Below the pieces are notes generated by a model that did no database searches, was not told the DNA's origin, and saw nothing but the letters and a program-made list of their open reading frames with translations. Below are positions 1-6,112 of a DNA stretch of 8,512 nt, one piece after another. The stretch is from the NCBI GenBank assembly GCA_035495815.1, contig DATJFH010000282.1, positions 1 through 8,512 of the forward strand, given 5' to 3'. The stretch's first letter is position 1; each line of letters starts with the position of its first letter. The translations under genes and the position numbers were made by a program. This DNA is from DATJFH01 sp035495815 (GTDB lineage Bacteria > Acidobacteriota > Terriglobia > Bryobacterales > Bryobacteraceae).

Positions 1-744
1 GTTATCGCCGAAGAAGAAGATGGCGGTATTGTCGAGCAGCTTGTCCGCCGCCAGCCGGTCGAGGAGCACGCCGACTTTGTGGTCGAGCAGCTGCACCGCG
101 TCGAGGTAATTGGCCACTTCGTCCCGCACCACGGGGTGATCGGGATAGTTGGGTGGAAGCTCCACCCTGGCCGGGTCGATGAGGGACTTCTGCTTCCGCG
201 CTTCGATGAAGGCGGGTCCTTTGTGCGGCGCGGTGAAGTTCACCTGGCCGTAGAACGGCTGGCCGGGCTTGCGCTGATTCCAGTGCGTGCCGTCGAAAGG
301 TTTGGGGGCAACGAAGTTGAAATCCGTTTTGCCGTTGCCAGTGACGCCTTCCGCTATTTCCCGCACGTTGCAGGTGAAGTAGCCCTGGTCGCGGAACCGG
401 TCCGTGATCAGGCGCGCGCCATCCGGCAGATGATAGCCGTCCTGGCGGTGGCTGCGGTGATTGTGGGTTCCCGTGGTGGTCTGGTACAGGCCGACGTTGA
501 ACGCCGAGCGTGAAGCGGAGCAGACCGGCGCGGTGGTATGGAATTGAGTGAAGCGGGCGCCTTCGCTCGCCAGGCGGTCGATGTTGGGCGTGCGCACGCC
601 TTTATACCCATAGCAGTTGACCTCGCAGCCGAGGTCGTCACCAAGGATCCAGAGCACGTTGAAGCGGCCGGAAGACTGGCCGCGGGCGCGGATGATGGCG
701 GGGAAGGAGGCTGCGGCGCGGGCGAGAAAACTTCGTCGGTTCAT
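1..744 (-). CDS. Tat-exported type I sulfatase, C-terminus cut by window edge
   Basis: This is the N-terminal 248 codons of a formylglycine-dependent sulfatase that would hydrolyse sulfate esters or N-sulfate outside the cytoplasm. Residues 1-23 look like a Tat signal (MNRRSFLARAAA, twin Arg at 3-4). The metal-binding Asp pair is in LGDDLG (D36, D37). The catalytic motif is C75-S-A-S-R79, where Cys would be matured to formylglycine. H174 in TAPH and the terminal FFFGDN (243-248, second metal site) also fit, so the window edge cuts at the metal site. The usual G-K-x-H-x-G motif is absent; NVREIAEG stands there, and K139 in GNGKTDFNF is the best substitute for the catalytic Lys. The layout (QTTTGTHNHRSHR, later VELPPNYPDHP) resembles heparan-N-sulfatase-like sulfatases, but that subfamily call is from memory. 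The start is well set: GGAG at 757-754 sits 9 nt upstream. It lies 44 nt after the preceding sulfatase gene, so co-transcription is likely. Confidence 0.9.
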   Translation of the reverse strand, partial: MNRRSFLARAAASFPAIIRARGQSSGRFNVLWILGDDLGCEVNCYGYKGVRTPNIDRLASEGARFTQFHTTAPVCSASRSAFNVGLYQTTTGTHNHRSHRQDGYHLPDGARLITDRFRDQGYFTCNVREIAEGVTGNGKTDFNFVAPKPFDGTHWNQRKPGQPFYGQVNFTAPHKGPAFIEARKQKSLIDPARVELPPNYPDHPVVRDEVANYLDAVQLLDHKVGVLLDRLAADKLLDNTAIFFFGDN

Positions 745-788
745 GGGTTCGATCTCCGGTGCACAACGACTGCGCGAAAGCGACTGTC

Positions 789-2594
789 CTACCCGGCGTT
801 TTCTACGTAGACGTAGTAGGCGCCGCGTTCGGAATTGTCTCCTCCGTAGAACCAGGTCCGCAGCTCCGCCGGGCCTTTTTCCAGCCGAACCTTGAATACG
901 GCTGCTTTGTCGGCGGCGTCCACCGGGCGCGTCTCATCCACTGCGCCGATTTTCAGCCTGGCTTTCACGGCCGAGATGGCTTTGCCTTGCGCGTCTTCCC
1001 GATTGGGCCTGGAATCGCGGTAGGGGGCATTGATCGGCAGGTCCACTTCCCCGCCCCAGCGGCGGAGTTCCACGCGGTACTCGCCCGCCTTCTCCACGTA
1101 CACCGCCCAGAAGCCGTTGGCCTCCGGTCCCAGGCGGATGCCGCGCTGGTTCCACACCTTTTCGGCGCCATCGCCGTGCCAGTCATGGCAGGTGAGGCGG
1201 ACCGGGCCGGCTTTGGCATTTCCGAGCACGATCCGGACGTATTCGTTCGCCCGCTTCGAAGTTTCGATCCACCATTTCTCGTAGCCGGCTTTGAGGCGCT
1301 CGACAACCTGCGGATTCTGCGCCGCCACGTTCTGCTTCTGCCCGGGGTCCTTGCGGATGTCGTAGAGCTCGAGCCTGGAGGGATCTCCGTCCGGACTCGG
1401 ATTCACCAGGTGCCACTGGTCCGTCATCACCGCCGCCTGCCGCCATTTCACCAGCTTTTCAAGGCGCTGCGAGTCGGTGACGAGGGTACGGTCCGGCCAG
1501 GACGGATTCTTTTCGAACAGGAGCGGGCTCAGGGACCGGCCATGCATGGGCAGGCCGCCCGGACGTTTCAGCCGGCAGACGTCGATCATGGTGGGGAGCA
1601 GGTCGATGTGCGCGGCGAGCGCGCCGATGTCCCGTCCGCCCTCGAGGCCGCCTTTCGGCCAGTGGAGAAAAAGCGGAACCCGGTGGCCGCCTTCATAAGG
1701 ACTGCCCTTCTTGGCGCGCATGCCGGCATTGAAGACGCGCTCGCCCGACGAGGTTCCGTTGTCGGTGCCGTAGACGAACAGCGTGTCGTTTTCGAGGCCG
1801 CGGTCCCGCAGGAAGTTCACCAGCTTTGCGAGGTTGTCGTCGATATTGGTGATCATCCCGTAAAAGCCGGGATCCACCAGCTTCTTCACACCGGCGTAGG
1901 CGGCGGAATAGGAATCGGGCGCCCACATCGGACCGTGCGGGGCGTTGGTAGGGATGTAGCAGAAGAAGCGCCTGCCTTGCTTGTGGGCGGCGTCCATGAA
2001 GGCGATGGCGTTTTCGAACCAGACGTCGGTGCAGTATCCTTTATACGCTTCCGGCTTGCCGTTGTGGAAGTAGGAATCATCGGTGTAATCGTTGCCGAAA
2101 TAATCCGGAGTCTGCCATACACCGCCGCCGCCGCAGACCACGGCCTCGTCGAAACCCTTGTCGTTGGGGCGGCAGGGATAGTTGTCGCCGAGATGCCACT
2201 TGCCGAAGATTCCGGTGCGGAATCCGGCGGCGCGGAAGCAGGAGGCCATGGTGACCTCATCGTGGCCGAGGAGGCTGCGGCCCATGATGGTGTGCCATGC
2301 GCCGGTGGCATTGGAGTAACGTCCGGTCATGAAGGCGGAGCGTGTGGGCGCGCAGGTGGGGCTGACGTGAAAGTTGGTGAAGCGAACGGAGCGGGCGTGG
2401 AGCGCGTCGAGGTTGGGGGTCTTGATGGAGGGGTTGCCGTGACAGGCGAGGTCGCCATAACCCTGGTCGTCGGTGAGGAGAAAGATGACGTTGGCGGGAG
2501 GGGCGGGCGCGGCTTCGGCCGGAGGGCGGGCGGCGGCGAGGGCGGCGGTGGCTGCCAGGGATTTGAGGAACGTACGGCGAGCGGGGTTGTTCAT
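789..2594 (-). CDS. Tat-exported type I sulfatase (arylsulfatase A-like), 601 aa
   Basis: This is a complete formylglycine-dependent sulfatase, predicted to be exported and to release sulfate from an unknown organic substrate. Residues 1-34 form a Tat signal (ARRTFLKS, twin Arg 6-7, then an Ala-rich stretch). The alkaline-phosphatase-like fold follows: metal site TDDQGYGD (D42, D43), catalytic motif C81-A-P-T-R85 followed by SAFMTGRY, G-K-W-H-L-G at 131-136 (K132, H134), NAPHGP (H220), and the second metal site YGTDNG (D278, N279). C81 would need a formylglycine-generating enzyme encoded elsewhere. The last ~110 residues (WAVYVEKAGEYRVELRRWGGE and on) look like the beta-rich C-terminal domain common in bacterial sulfatases. 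The open frame continues upstream to 2699, but M1 at 2594 places the Tat motif at the N-terminus and sits just after a candidate promoter. No Shine-Dalgarno is visible. It is the first gene of a probable two-sulfatase operon. Confidence 0.93.
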   Translation of the reverse strand: MNNPARRTFLKSLAATAALAAARPPAEAAPAPPANVIFLLTDDQGYGDLACHGNPSIKTPNLDALHARSVRFTNFHVSPTCAPTRSAFMTGRYSNATGAWHTIMGRSLLGHDEVTMASCFRAAGFRTGIFGKWHLGDNYPCRPNDKGFDEAVVCGGGGVWQTPDYFGNDYTDDSYFHNGKPEAYKGYCTDVWFENAIAFMDAAHKQGRRFFCYIPTNAPHGPMWAPDSYSAAYAGVKKLVDPGFYGMITNIDDNLAKLVNFLRDRGLENDTLFVYGTDNGTSSGERVFNAGMRAKKGSPYEGGHRVPLFLHWPKGGLEGGRDIGALAAHIDLLPTMIDVCRLKRPGGLPMHGRSLSPLLFEKNPSWPDRTLVTDSQRLEKLVKWRQAAVMTDQWHLVNPSPDGDPSRLELYDIRKDPGQKQNVAAQNPQVVERLKAGYEKWWIETSKRANEYVRIVLGNAKAGPVRLTCHDWHGDGAEKVWNQRGIRLGPEANGFWAVYVEKAGEYRVELRRWGGEVDLPINAPYRDSRPNREDAQGKAISAVKARLKIGAVDETRPVDAADKAAVFKVRLEKGPAELRTWFYGGDNSERGAYYVYVENAG

Positions 2595-2605
2595 TGCAAA
2601 GACCG

Positions 2606-2635
2606 AGGATATGTAATGGGCCGGAGAGTTGTCAA
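2606..2635 (-). promoter_or_regulatory. Candidate promoter for the sulfatase pair
   Basis: On the minus strand a perfect TTGACA (2635-2630) is followed, after 18 nt, by TATCCT (2611-2606, 4 of 6 to the -10 consensus). Transcription starting about 7 nt after the -10 box would begin near 2599, only about 5 nt before the ATG at 2594. That would make an almost leaderless mRNA, which agrees with the lack of a Shine-Dalgarno site. It is inferred from consensus matching only. Confidence 0.45.
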
Positions 2636-2734
2636 TTTTGCGGAAGCTCACGGCGTGCCACGTCGGCCCGAACTTCACTGACGAGCGCCGGCACAACATC
2701 CCGCTGTTTTTTCCGGTCGCTGTCCGCTCGAAGT

Positions 2735-2758
2735 CCGCGCCCAGGAATAACGGCGCGG
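2735..2758. repeat. Inverted repeat (7-bp GC stem, 10-nt loop) in the permease-sulfatase gap
   Basis: CCGCGCC (2735-2741) and GGCGCGG (2752-2758) are perfect inverted arms around a 10-nt spacer. It lies 66 nt downstream of the permease stop codon in the direction of transcription. No T-run follows on either strand, so it is not a standard intrinsic terminator. It could slow polymerase or protect the 3' end of the permease mRNA, or it could be chance in GC-rich DNA. Apart from this hairpin and the sulfatase promoter, I see nothing convincing in the 229-bp gap 2595-2823. Confidence 0.35.
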
Positions 2759-2823
2759 CGGCGCTTCAGTGCGGACCCGACGATCGAGACGTCATCCTTC
2801 GTTGCCATACGAGGGAGCATGTC

Positions 2824-5565
2824 TTACTCCTGCCGCAGAGCCACCAGGGGATCGATTCGGGACGCTCGTCTTGCCGGCGCATAGCCGGCGAGAATCGCGG
2901 CGCTCAGGAGGACGGCGGCGGCCAGCGCCAGGGTTCCCGGATCATTGGGCTGGGTCTGGAACAAAAACGACTTGACAAGGCGGAACGCGATCAACGCGAC
3001 AGGCACGCTGATCCCGAGTCCCACAGCCGCCAGTAGTAGAACGCGGCGCAGAACCATCCATATCACGGCGCCGCGTGGCGCGCCCAGCGCCATACGGATT
3101 CCGATCTCCTGGAACTGCCGCGTGACGCTGTAGGACATCGTCCCGTAGAGTCCCACGCAGGCGGTCAGGAGAGCGAGAACAGCGAAAACCGTGCAGAGTT
3201 TCGCGAACATGAGTTCCCGGCTGATGGTCCGGTCGATTTCCGCGGCCTGGGTGACCACGTTGGTTACCGGTATGCGGGAATCCGCTTCCCGCACGATCTC
3301 GTGCACGCTCTTGACATACCTCAGCGGATCGCCCGCGGTGCGGAGCGCGTAGGTCACCAGCTCCGGAGAAAACTGGCTGACCGCGACAAACACGGTCATC
3401 GCACTCGCCTCGTCATTTTTCAGACCACCGTTCCGCAGATTCGCCGACACGCCGACGATTTCGACATCGAGCTTGTCGTCCACCAACGTGACACGGCGGC
3501 CCACCGGATTCTCGTTCCCGAAGTAAGTCCGCGCCAGCCGCTCGCTGATGACGGCAACCGGGGGGAAGCCCGGCTGGTCGCGGTCGTCTATCTCACGCCC
3601 GGCCAGGATCGGAATCTGCATCGTCGTGAGGAAACGCGATCCGGCGGTCATTACCCGTGCGCCGTCGATGGTAACAGCGCCGATCTTCATGGCCCCCCTG
3701 TATGTCTTTCCGGCATGGCCGGCGCTGATGATCGAGGATTGTGAAAGCGTCGCGCTGCTCACGCCCGGAATCGATTCGAAGCGCTTGCGCAGGTCCGCGT
3801 AAAAAGTGGTGATTTCCGGGGCGCGGTGTCCGGCCTGGCGAGCATTCAACGAGAACAGAAGGATGTTCTCGCGGGCGTATCCCAGTTGTACGGAGTGGAG
3901 CTTGTCGAGTGTCCGGACAAACAGACCCGCGGCGACCAGGATGAGAAATGACATCGCGATCTGGGCGACCACCAGGATGTGCTGCGCACGGCGCGGCGGT
4001 CCGCCCCCGCGACCATTCTTCAGCTCGGGCATGACCTCCGGACGGGTGGACTGAATCGCCGGAGCGAGGCCGAATAACAGGCCGCAAACTACGGAGAGCG
4101 CCGCCGTCACGCCCAGCACGCTCCAGTTCACTTCCGCGTGCAGCGTAAAATTCTGCTGCCCCTTGGAGAACAGGAGCGTCAGCGATCGCACGGCCCAGAT
4201 CGCAAACAACACTCCCAGTGCTCCTCCGAGCGACGCCAGCATCACACTCTCGGTCAGCAACTGCCGCACGACACGAAACCGTCCCGCTCCCAGGCTGAGC
4301 CGGACAGCCATTTCGCGGCGTCGCGCGGCGGCCCTTGCCAGCAGCAGATTGGCGATGTTGGCGCAGGTGATCGCCAGGATCAATCCCACCATCGTCAGCA
4401 GCACGTACAGAGGCTTGGAGTACTGGCGGCGCAAACTGCCCAGACCGGCGGCGCCGGGATTCAGCAACAGGGCGGGCAGTTTGGCGCGCTCACCGTCGGT
4501 GGTGGCGGTGGTGGCCACCCATTGATGGAAACGGGGAGCCAGCGCTGCCTGCGCCTGGGCCACGCTGACGCCAGGACGCAGCCGGCCCATCATTTCGATC
4601 CAGTAGAAGTTTCCGTCGCCATACATACGGGCCGCGCCTGCGCCCTCTACGAGCACATTCGCGTGCAACGGAAGATAGAGGTCCGGCGCCGCCGCGGGGT
4701 CGACTCCGAAGAAGTCCGGCGGCGCGACGCCGATCAACGTGAAGGGAATGTTATCGACGAGAATCGCCTGTCCGATGGCGCCCGACGGTCCTCCAAACCG
4801 ATTTTGGCTGGCAGCAAAACTGATGACGGCGACCGGCGCCGCCCCTGGACGGTCATCGTCGGAATCGATCAGACGTCCCGCGGCCGGCGACACTGCCAGG
4901 CCGCGGAAATACTCGCCGGTAACGTACTCCGTGCTTGCGCTCATGGCCTGCCCGCCGATGGCCAGGCTGCGGTTATGTCCATTGAAGTATCCGAAAAGCG
5001 TGGAAAAGGCGGTTTTCTCCTCGCGAAGCGTCTCGAACGCTCCGTACGGGAACATGCCGGTGACCAGGTACCCTTTGTCGCCCGGCCAGAGAGTGCCTTG
5101 TACCCCATGGATGACGTGCTCCCATTGTTTGCTGGCGTTCTGCGGTGGCCGGCTATACCAGTTCATGACCACCAGCGACTCGGGATCGGCCACCGGCAGC
5201 AAGCGCATCAGAATCGATTCCATGAGGCTGAAGATCGCAGTATTGGCCCCGATGCCGAGCGCCAGCGACAAGACCGCCAGGGCGCTGAATGCCTTGTTGG
5301 AGGCCATGGCGCGAAACCCATAGCGGACATCCTGCTCGAGTTCCGACAAAAAACGTGTCATCCAAATCTCCCGTGACTCTTCGTGCTTCAGTCCGAGGTT
5401 GCCAAATCGCCGGCGCGCTTCCGCCCGGGCGCGCTCCGGCGTCAGGCCGTCTGCTTCGAGTTCCTCGGCTTTTTCCGCCAGATGGAGCTCCATTTCCTCG
5501 CGCAGCGCCGCGCTGCGACTGGTATTTTCCAACCAATACTTCAGCCGTCTGAACACGTCCGTCAC
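2824..5565 (-). CDS. ADOP family permease (MacB/FtsX-like, no ATPase domain), 913 aa
   Basis: This is a large inner-membrane permease of the 'acidobacterial duplicated orphan permease' type: two MacB/FtsX-like halves in one chain and no nucleotide-binding domain. Residues 1-85 are a charged cytoplasmic domain typical of the family (LREEMELHLAEKAEELEADG). About eight membrane segments are visible: 92-115, 385-409, 435-465, 483-503, 528-550, 788-812, 833-865 and 876-896. Between them lie two large MacB-like extracytoplasmic domains, about 116-384 and 551-787. Family hallmarks are ALGIGANTAIFS (102-113), REMAVRLSLGAGR (417-429), its second-half counterpart EIGIRMALGAPRG (820-832), and the C-terminal YAPARRASRIDPLVALRQE. 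Substrate and energy source are unknown; it may borrow an ATPase made elsewhere. The GTG start shares 4 nt with the padR stop (GTGA), which suggests translational coupling. GGGAG at 5571-5567 is too close to this GTG but lies 10 nt before a second in-frame GTG at 5556, so the true protein may be 910 aa. Confidence 0.93.
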   Translation of the reverse strand: MTDVFRRLKYWLENTSRSAALREEMELHLAEKAEELEADGLTPERARAEARRRFGNLGLKHEESREIWMTRFLSELEQDVRYGFRAMASNKAFSALAVLSLALGIGANTAIFSLMESILMRLLPVADPESLVVMNWYSRPPQNASKQWEHVIHGVQGTLWPGDKGYLVTGMFPYGAFETLREEKTAFSTLFGYFNGHNRSLAIGGQAMSASTEYVTGEYFRGLAVSPAAGRLIDSDDDRPGAAPVAVISFAASQNRFGGPSGAIGQAILVDNIPFTLIGVAPPDFFGVDPAAAPDLYLPLHANVLVEGAGAARMYGDGNFYWIEMMGRLRPGVSVAQAQAALAPRFHQWVATTATTDGERAKLPALLLNPGAAGLGSLRRQYSKPLYVLLTMVGLILAITCANIANLLLARAAARRREMAVRLSLGAGRFRVVRQLLTESVMLASLGGALGVLFAIWAVRSLTLLFSKGQQNFTLHAEVNWSVLGVTAALSVVCGLLFGLAPAIQSTRPEVMPELKNGRGGGPPRRAQHILVVAQIAMSFLILVAAGLFVRTLDKLHSVQLGYARENILLFSLNARQAGHRAPEITTFYADLRKRFESIPGVSSATLSQSSIISAGHAGKTYRGAMKIGAVTIDGARVMTAGSRFLTTMQIPILAGREIDDRDQPGFPPVAVISERLARTYFGNENPVGRRVTLVDDKLDVEIVGVSANLRNGGLKNDEASAMTVFVAVSQFSPELVTYALRTAGDPLRYVKSVHEIVREADSRIPVTNVVTQAAEIDRTISRELMFAKLCTVFAVLALLTACVGLYGTMSYSVTRQFQEIGIRMALGAPRGAVIWMVLRRVLLLAAVGLGISVPVALIAFRLVKSFLFQTQPNDPGTLALAAAVLLSAAILAGYAPARRASRIDPLVALRQE

Positions 5566-5897
5566 TCTCCCATCACGCGCGCGATCGCCAGCGTGAGCTT
5601 GGCGTACTGCCGGGTTTCAACGGCCAGTTGCCTGCGGCCGGACGCCGTAATCCTGTAGATCCTCGCACGCCGGTTATTCGACGTCACGCCCCACACGCCG
5701 TTGATCCAGCCGTGTAGCTCCAACCGCTGGAGAGCGGGGTACAGCGAGCCTTCCTCGATGATGAGTTCGTTGCCGGACGTCTGCTGGATGAAGCGGACGA
5801 TGCCGTATCCATGGAGCTCGCCCCGCGACAGCGTCCGCAGAATCAACATGTCCAGGGAACCGGGCAGCGACTCGTTCTTTTGCGCCTTGCGTCCCAT
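5562..5897 (-). CDS. PadR-family transcriptional regulator (ADOP-associated type), 111 aa
   Basis: This is a small winged-helix DNA-binding protein that probably represses its own operon. The fold is readable: SLDMLILRTL (helix 1, 14-23), RGELHGYGIVRFIQQ (25-39), EEGSLYPALQRLELHGWI (48-65, recognition helix and start of the wing), NNRRARIYRITASGRRQL (74-91, wing strand and last helix). GSLYPAL and YRIT..GRRQL are PadR hallmarks, and the short form lacking a long C-terminal domain is that found next to ADOP permeases. The frame is open back to a GTG at 5960, but the start at 5897 (MGRKAQKNESLPGSLD) matches the usual N-terminus of this subfamily and lies just after a candidate promoter. No clear Shine-Dalgarno precedes it. 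The stop TGA overlaps the permease GTG. The ligand or signal is unknown. Confidence 0.9.
   Translation of the reverse strand: MGRKAQKNESLPGSLDMLILRTLSRGELHGYGIVRFIQQTSGNELIIEEGSLYPALQRLELHGWINGVWGVTSNNRRARIYRITASGRRQLAVETRQYAKLTLAIARVMGE
5567..5571 (-). promoter_or_regulatory. Shine-Dalgarno GGGAG that bears on the permease start
   Basis: GGGAG on the minus strand is only 1 nt from the GTG at 5565 but 10 nt from the in-frame GTG at 5556. The spacing favours the downstream GTG, giving a protein that begins MFRRLKYWLEN. The 4-nt gene overlap favours the upstream one by re-initiation. Confidence 0.45.
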
Positions 5898-5913
5898 GCC
5901 AAGAATTCTTAGC
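5898..5913. promoter_or_regulatory. Near-palindrome immediately before padR, candidate operator
   Basis: GCCAAGAATTCTTAGC is symmetric except for one base pair (5900/5911), with a perfect 10-bp core AAGAATTCTT at 5901-5910. It abuts the padR start codon and overlaps the last three bases of the candidate -10 box. That is a good position for an autoregulating PadR dimer. It does not match the ATGT...ACAT type described for some PadR proteins, so the assignment is inference from position and symmetry. Confidence 0.4.
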
Positions 5914-5939
5914 TTACGACGGCGGATCAGGCGAGTCAA
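5911..5939 (-). promoter_or_regulatory. Candidate promoter for the padR-permease operon
   Basis: On the minus strand TTGACT (5939-5934, 5 of 6 to the -35 consensus) and TAAGCT (5916-5911, weak -10, T-A at the first two positions and T at the last) are 17 nt apart. The predicted start of transcription is near 5904, so the leader before the ATG at 5897 would be about 7 nt. The padR start has no Shine-Dalgarno, consistent with a nearly leaderless message. It lies downstream of the groEL terminator, giving this operon its own promoter. Confidence 0.4.
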
Positions 5940-6052
5940 ATTCATGGGAACGACCGACACGCAGGCACAACGCCGGGATGGCCGTGCTTCGGCTGACAGC
6001 AGCTACATACCACTACGCGAGGTGAGGATACCGGTTCAGCAGGGAGGTCAAT

Positions 6053-6082
6053 AAAAAAAACCGCGCCCCTTGCGGAGCGCGG
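6053..6082 (-). terminator. Rho-independent terminator of groESL
   Basis: Read on the minus strand, a 9-bp GC-rich stem (CCGCGCTCC paired with GGGGCGCGG, including one T-G wobble) closes on a GCAA tetraloop, a stable GNRA type. It is followed directly by eight T residues (6060-6053). It begins 30 nt after the groEL stop codon. Stem, loop and T-tract are all textbook, so it should separate groESL from the padR operon. Confidence 0.93.
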
Positions 6083-6112
6083 CTCGAATTACAAGATGAT
6101 ACAGCTCGAGGC

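Noticed and set aside
759..2681. A 640-codon open frame on the plus strand, antisense to the intact sulfatase
   Set aside because: It mirrors a gene with all sulfatase motifs. Its translation has no recognisable domain and is rich in Gly/Val/Ala/His/Arg as expected from the reverse complement of GC-rich codons. It lacks a convincing start region.
2595..2699. N-terminal extension of the sulfatase to 2699
   Set aside because: It would bury the Tat signal 40 residues into the protein and overlap the candidate promoter. The ATG at 2594 gives a standard Tat N-terminus.
2632..2820. A 62-codon minus-strand frame starting 3 nt after the permease stop
   Set aside because: The spacing is operon-like, but the product is Arg/Lys-rich without a recognisable family. 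There is no Shine-Dalgarno, and it runs through the hairpin and into the sulfatase promoter.
4138..5376. A 412-codon plus-strand open frame, antisense to the permease
   Set aside because: It is Gln/Arg/Gly-rich with no domain, and lies opposite MacB/FtsX motifs that are clearly coding on the minus strand.
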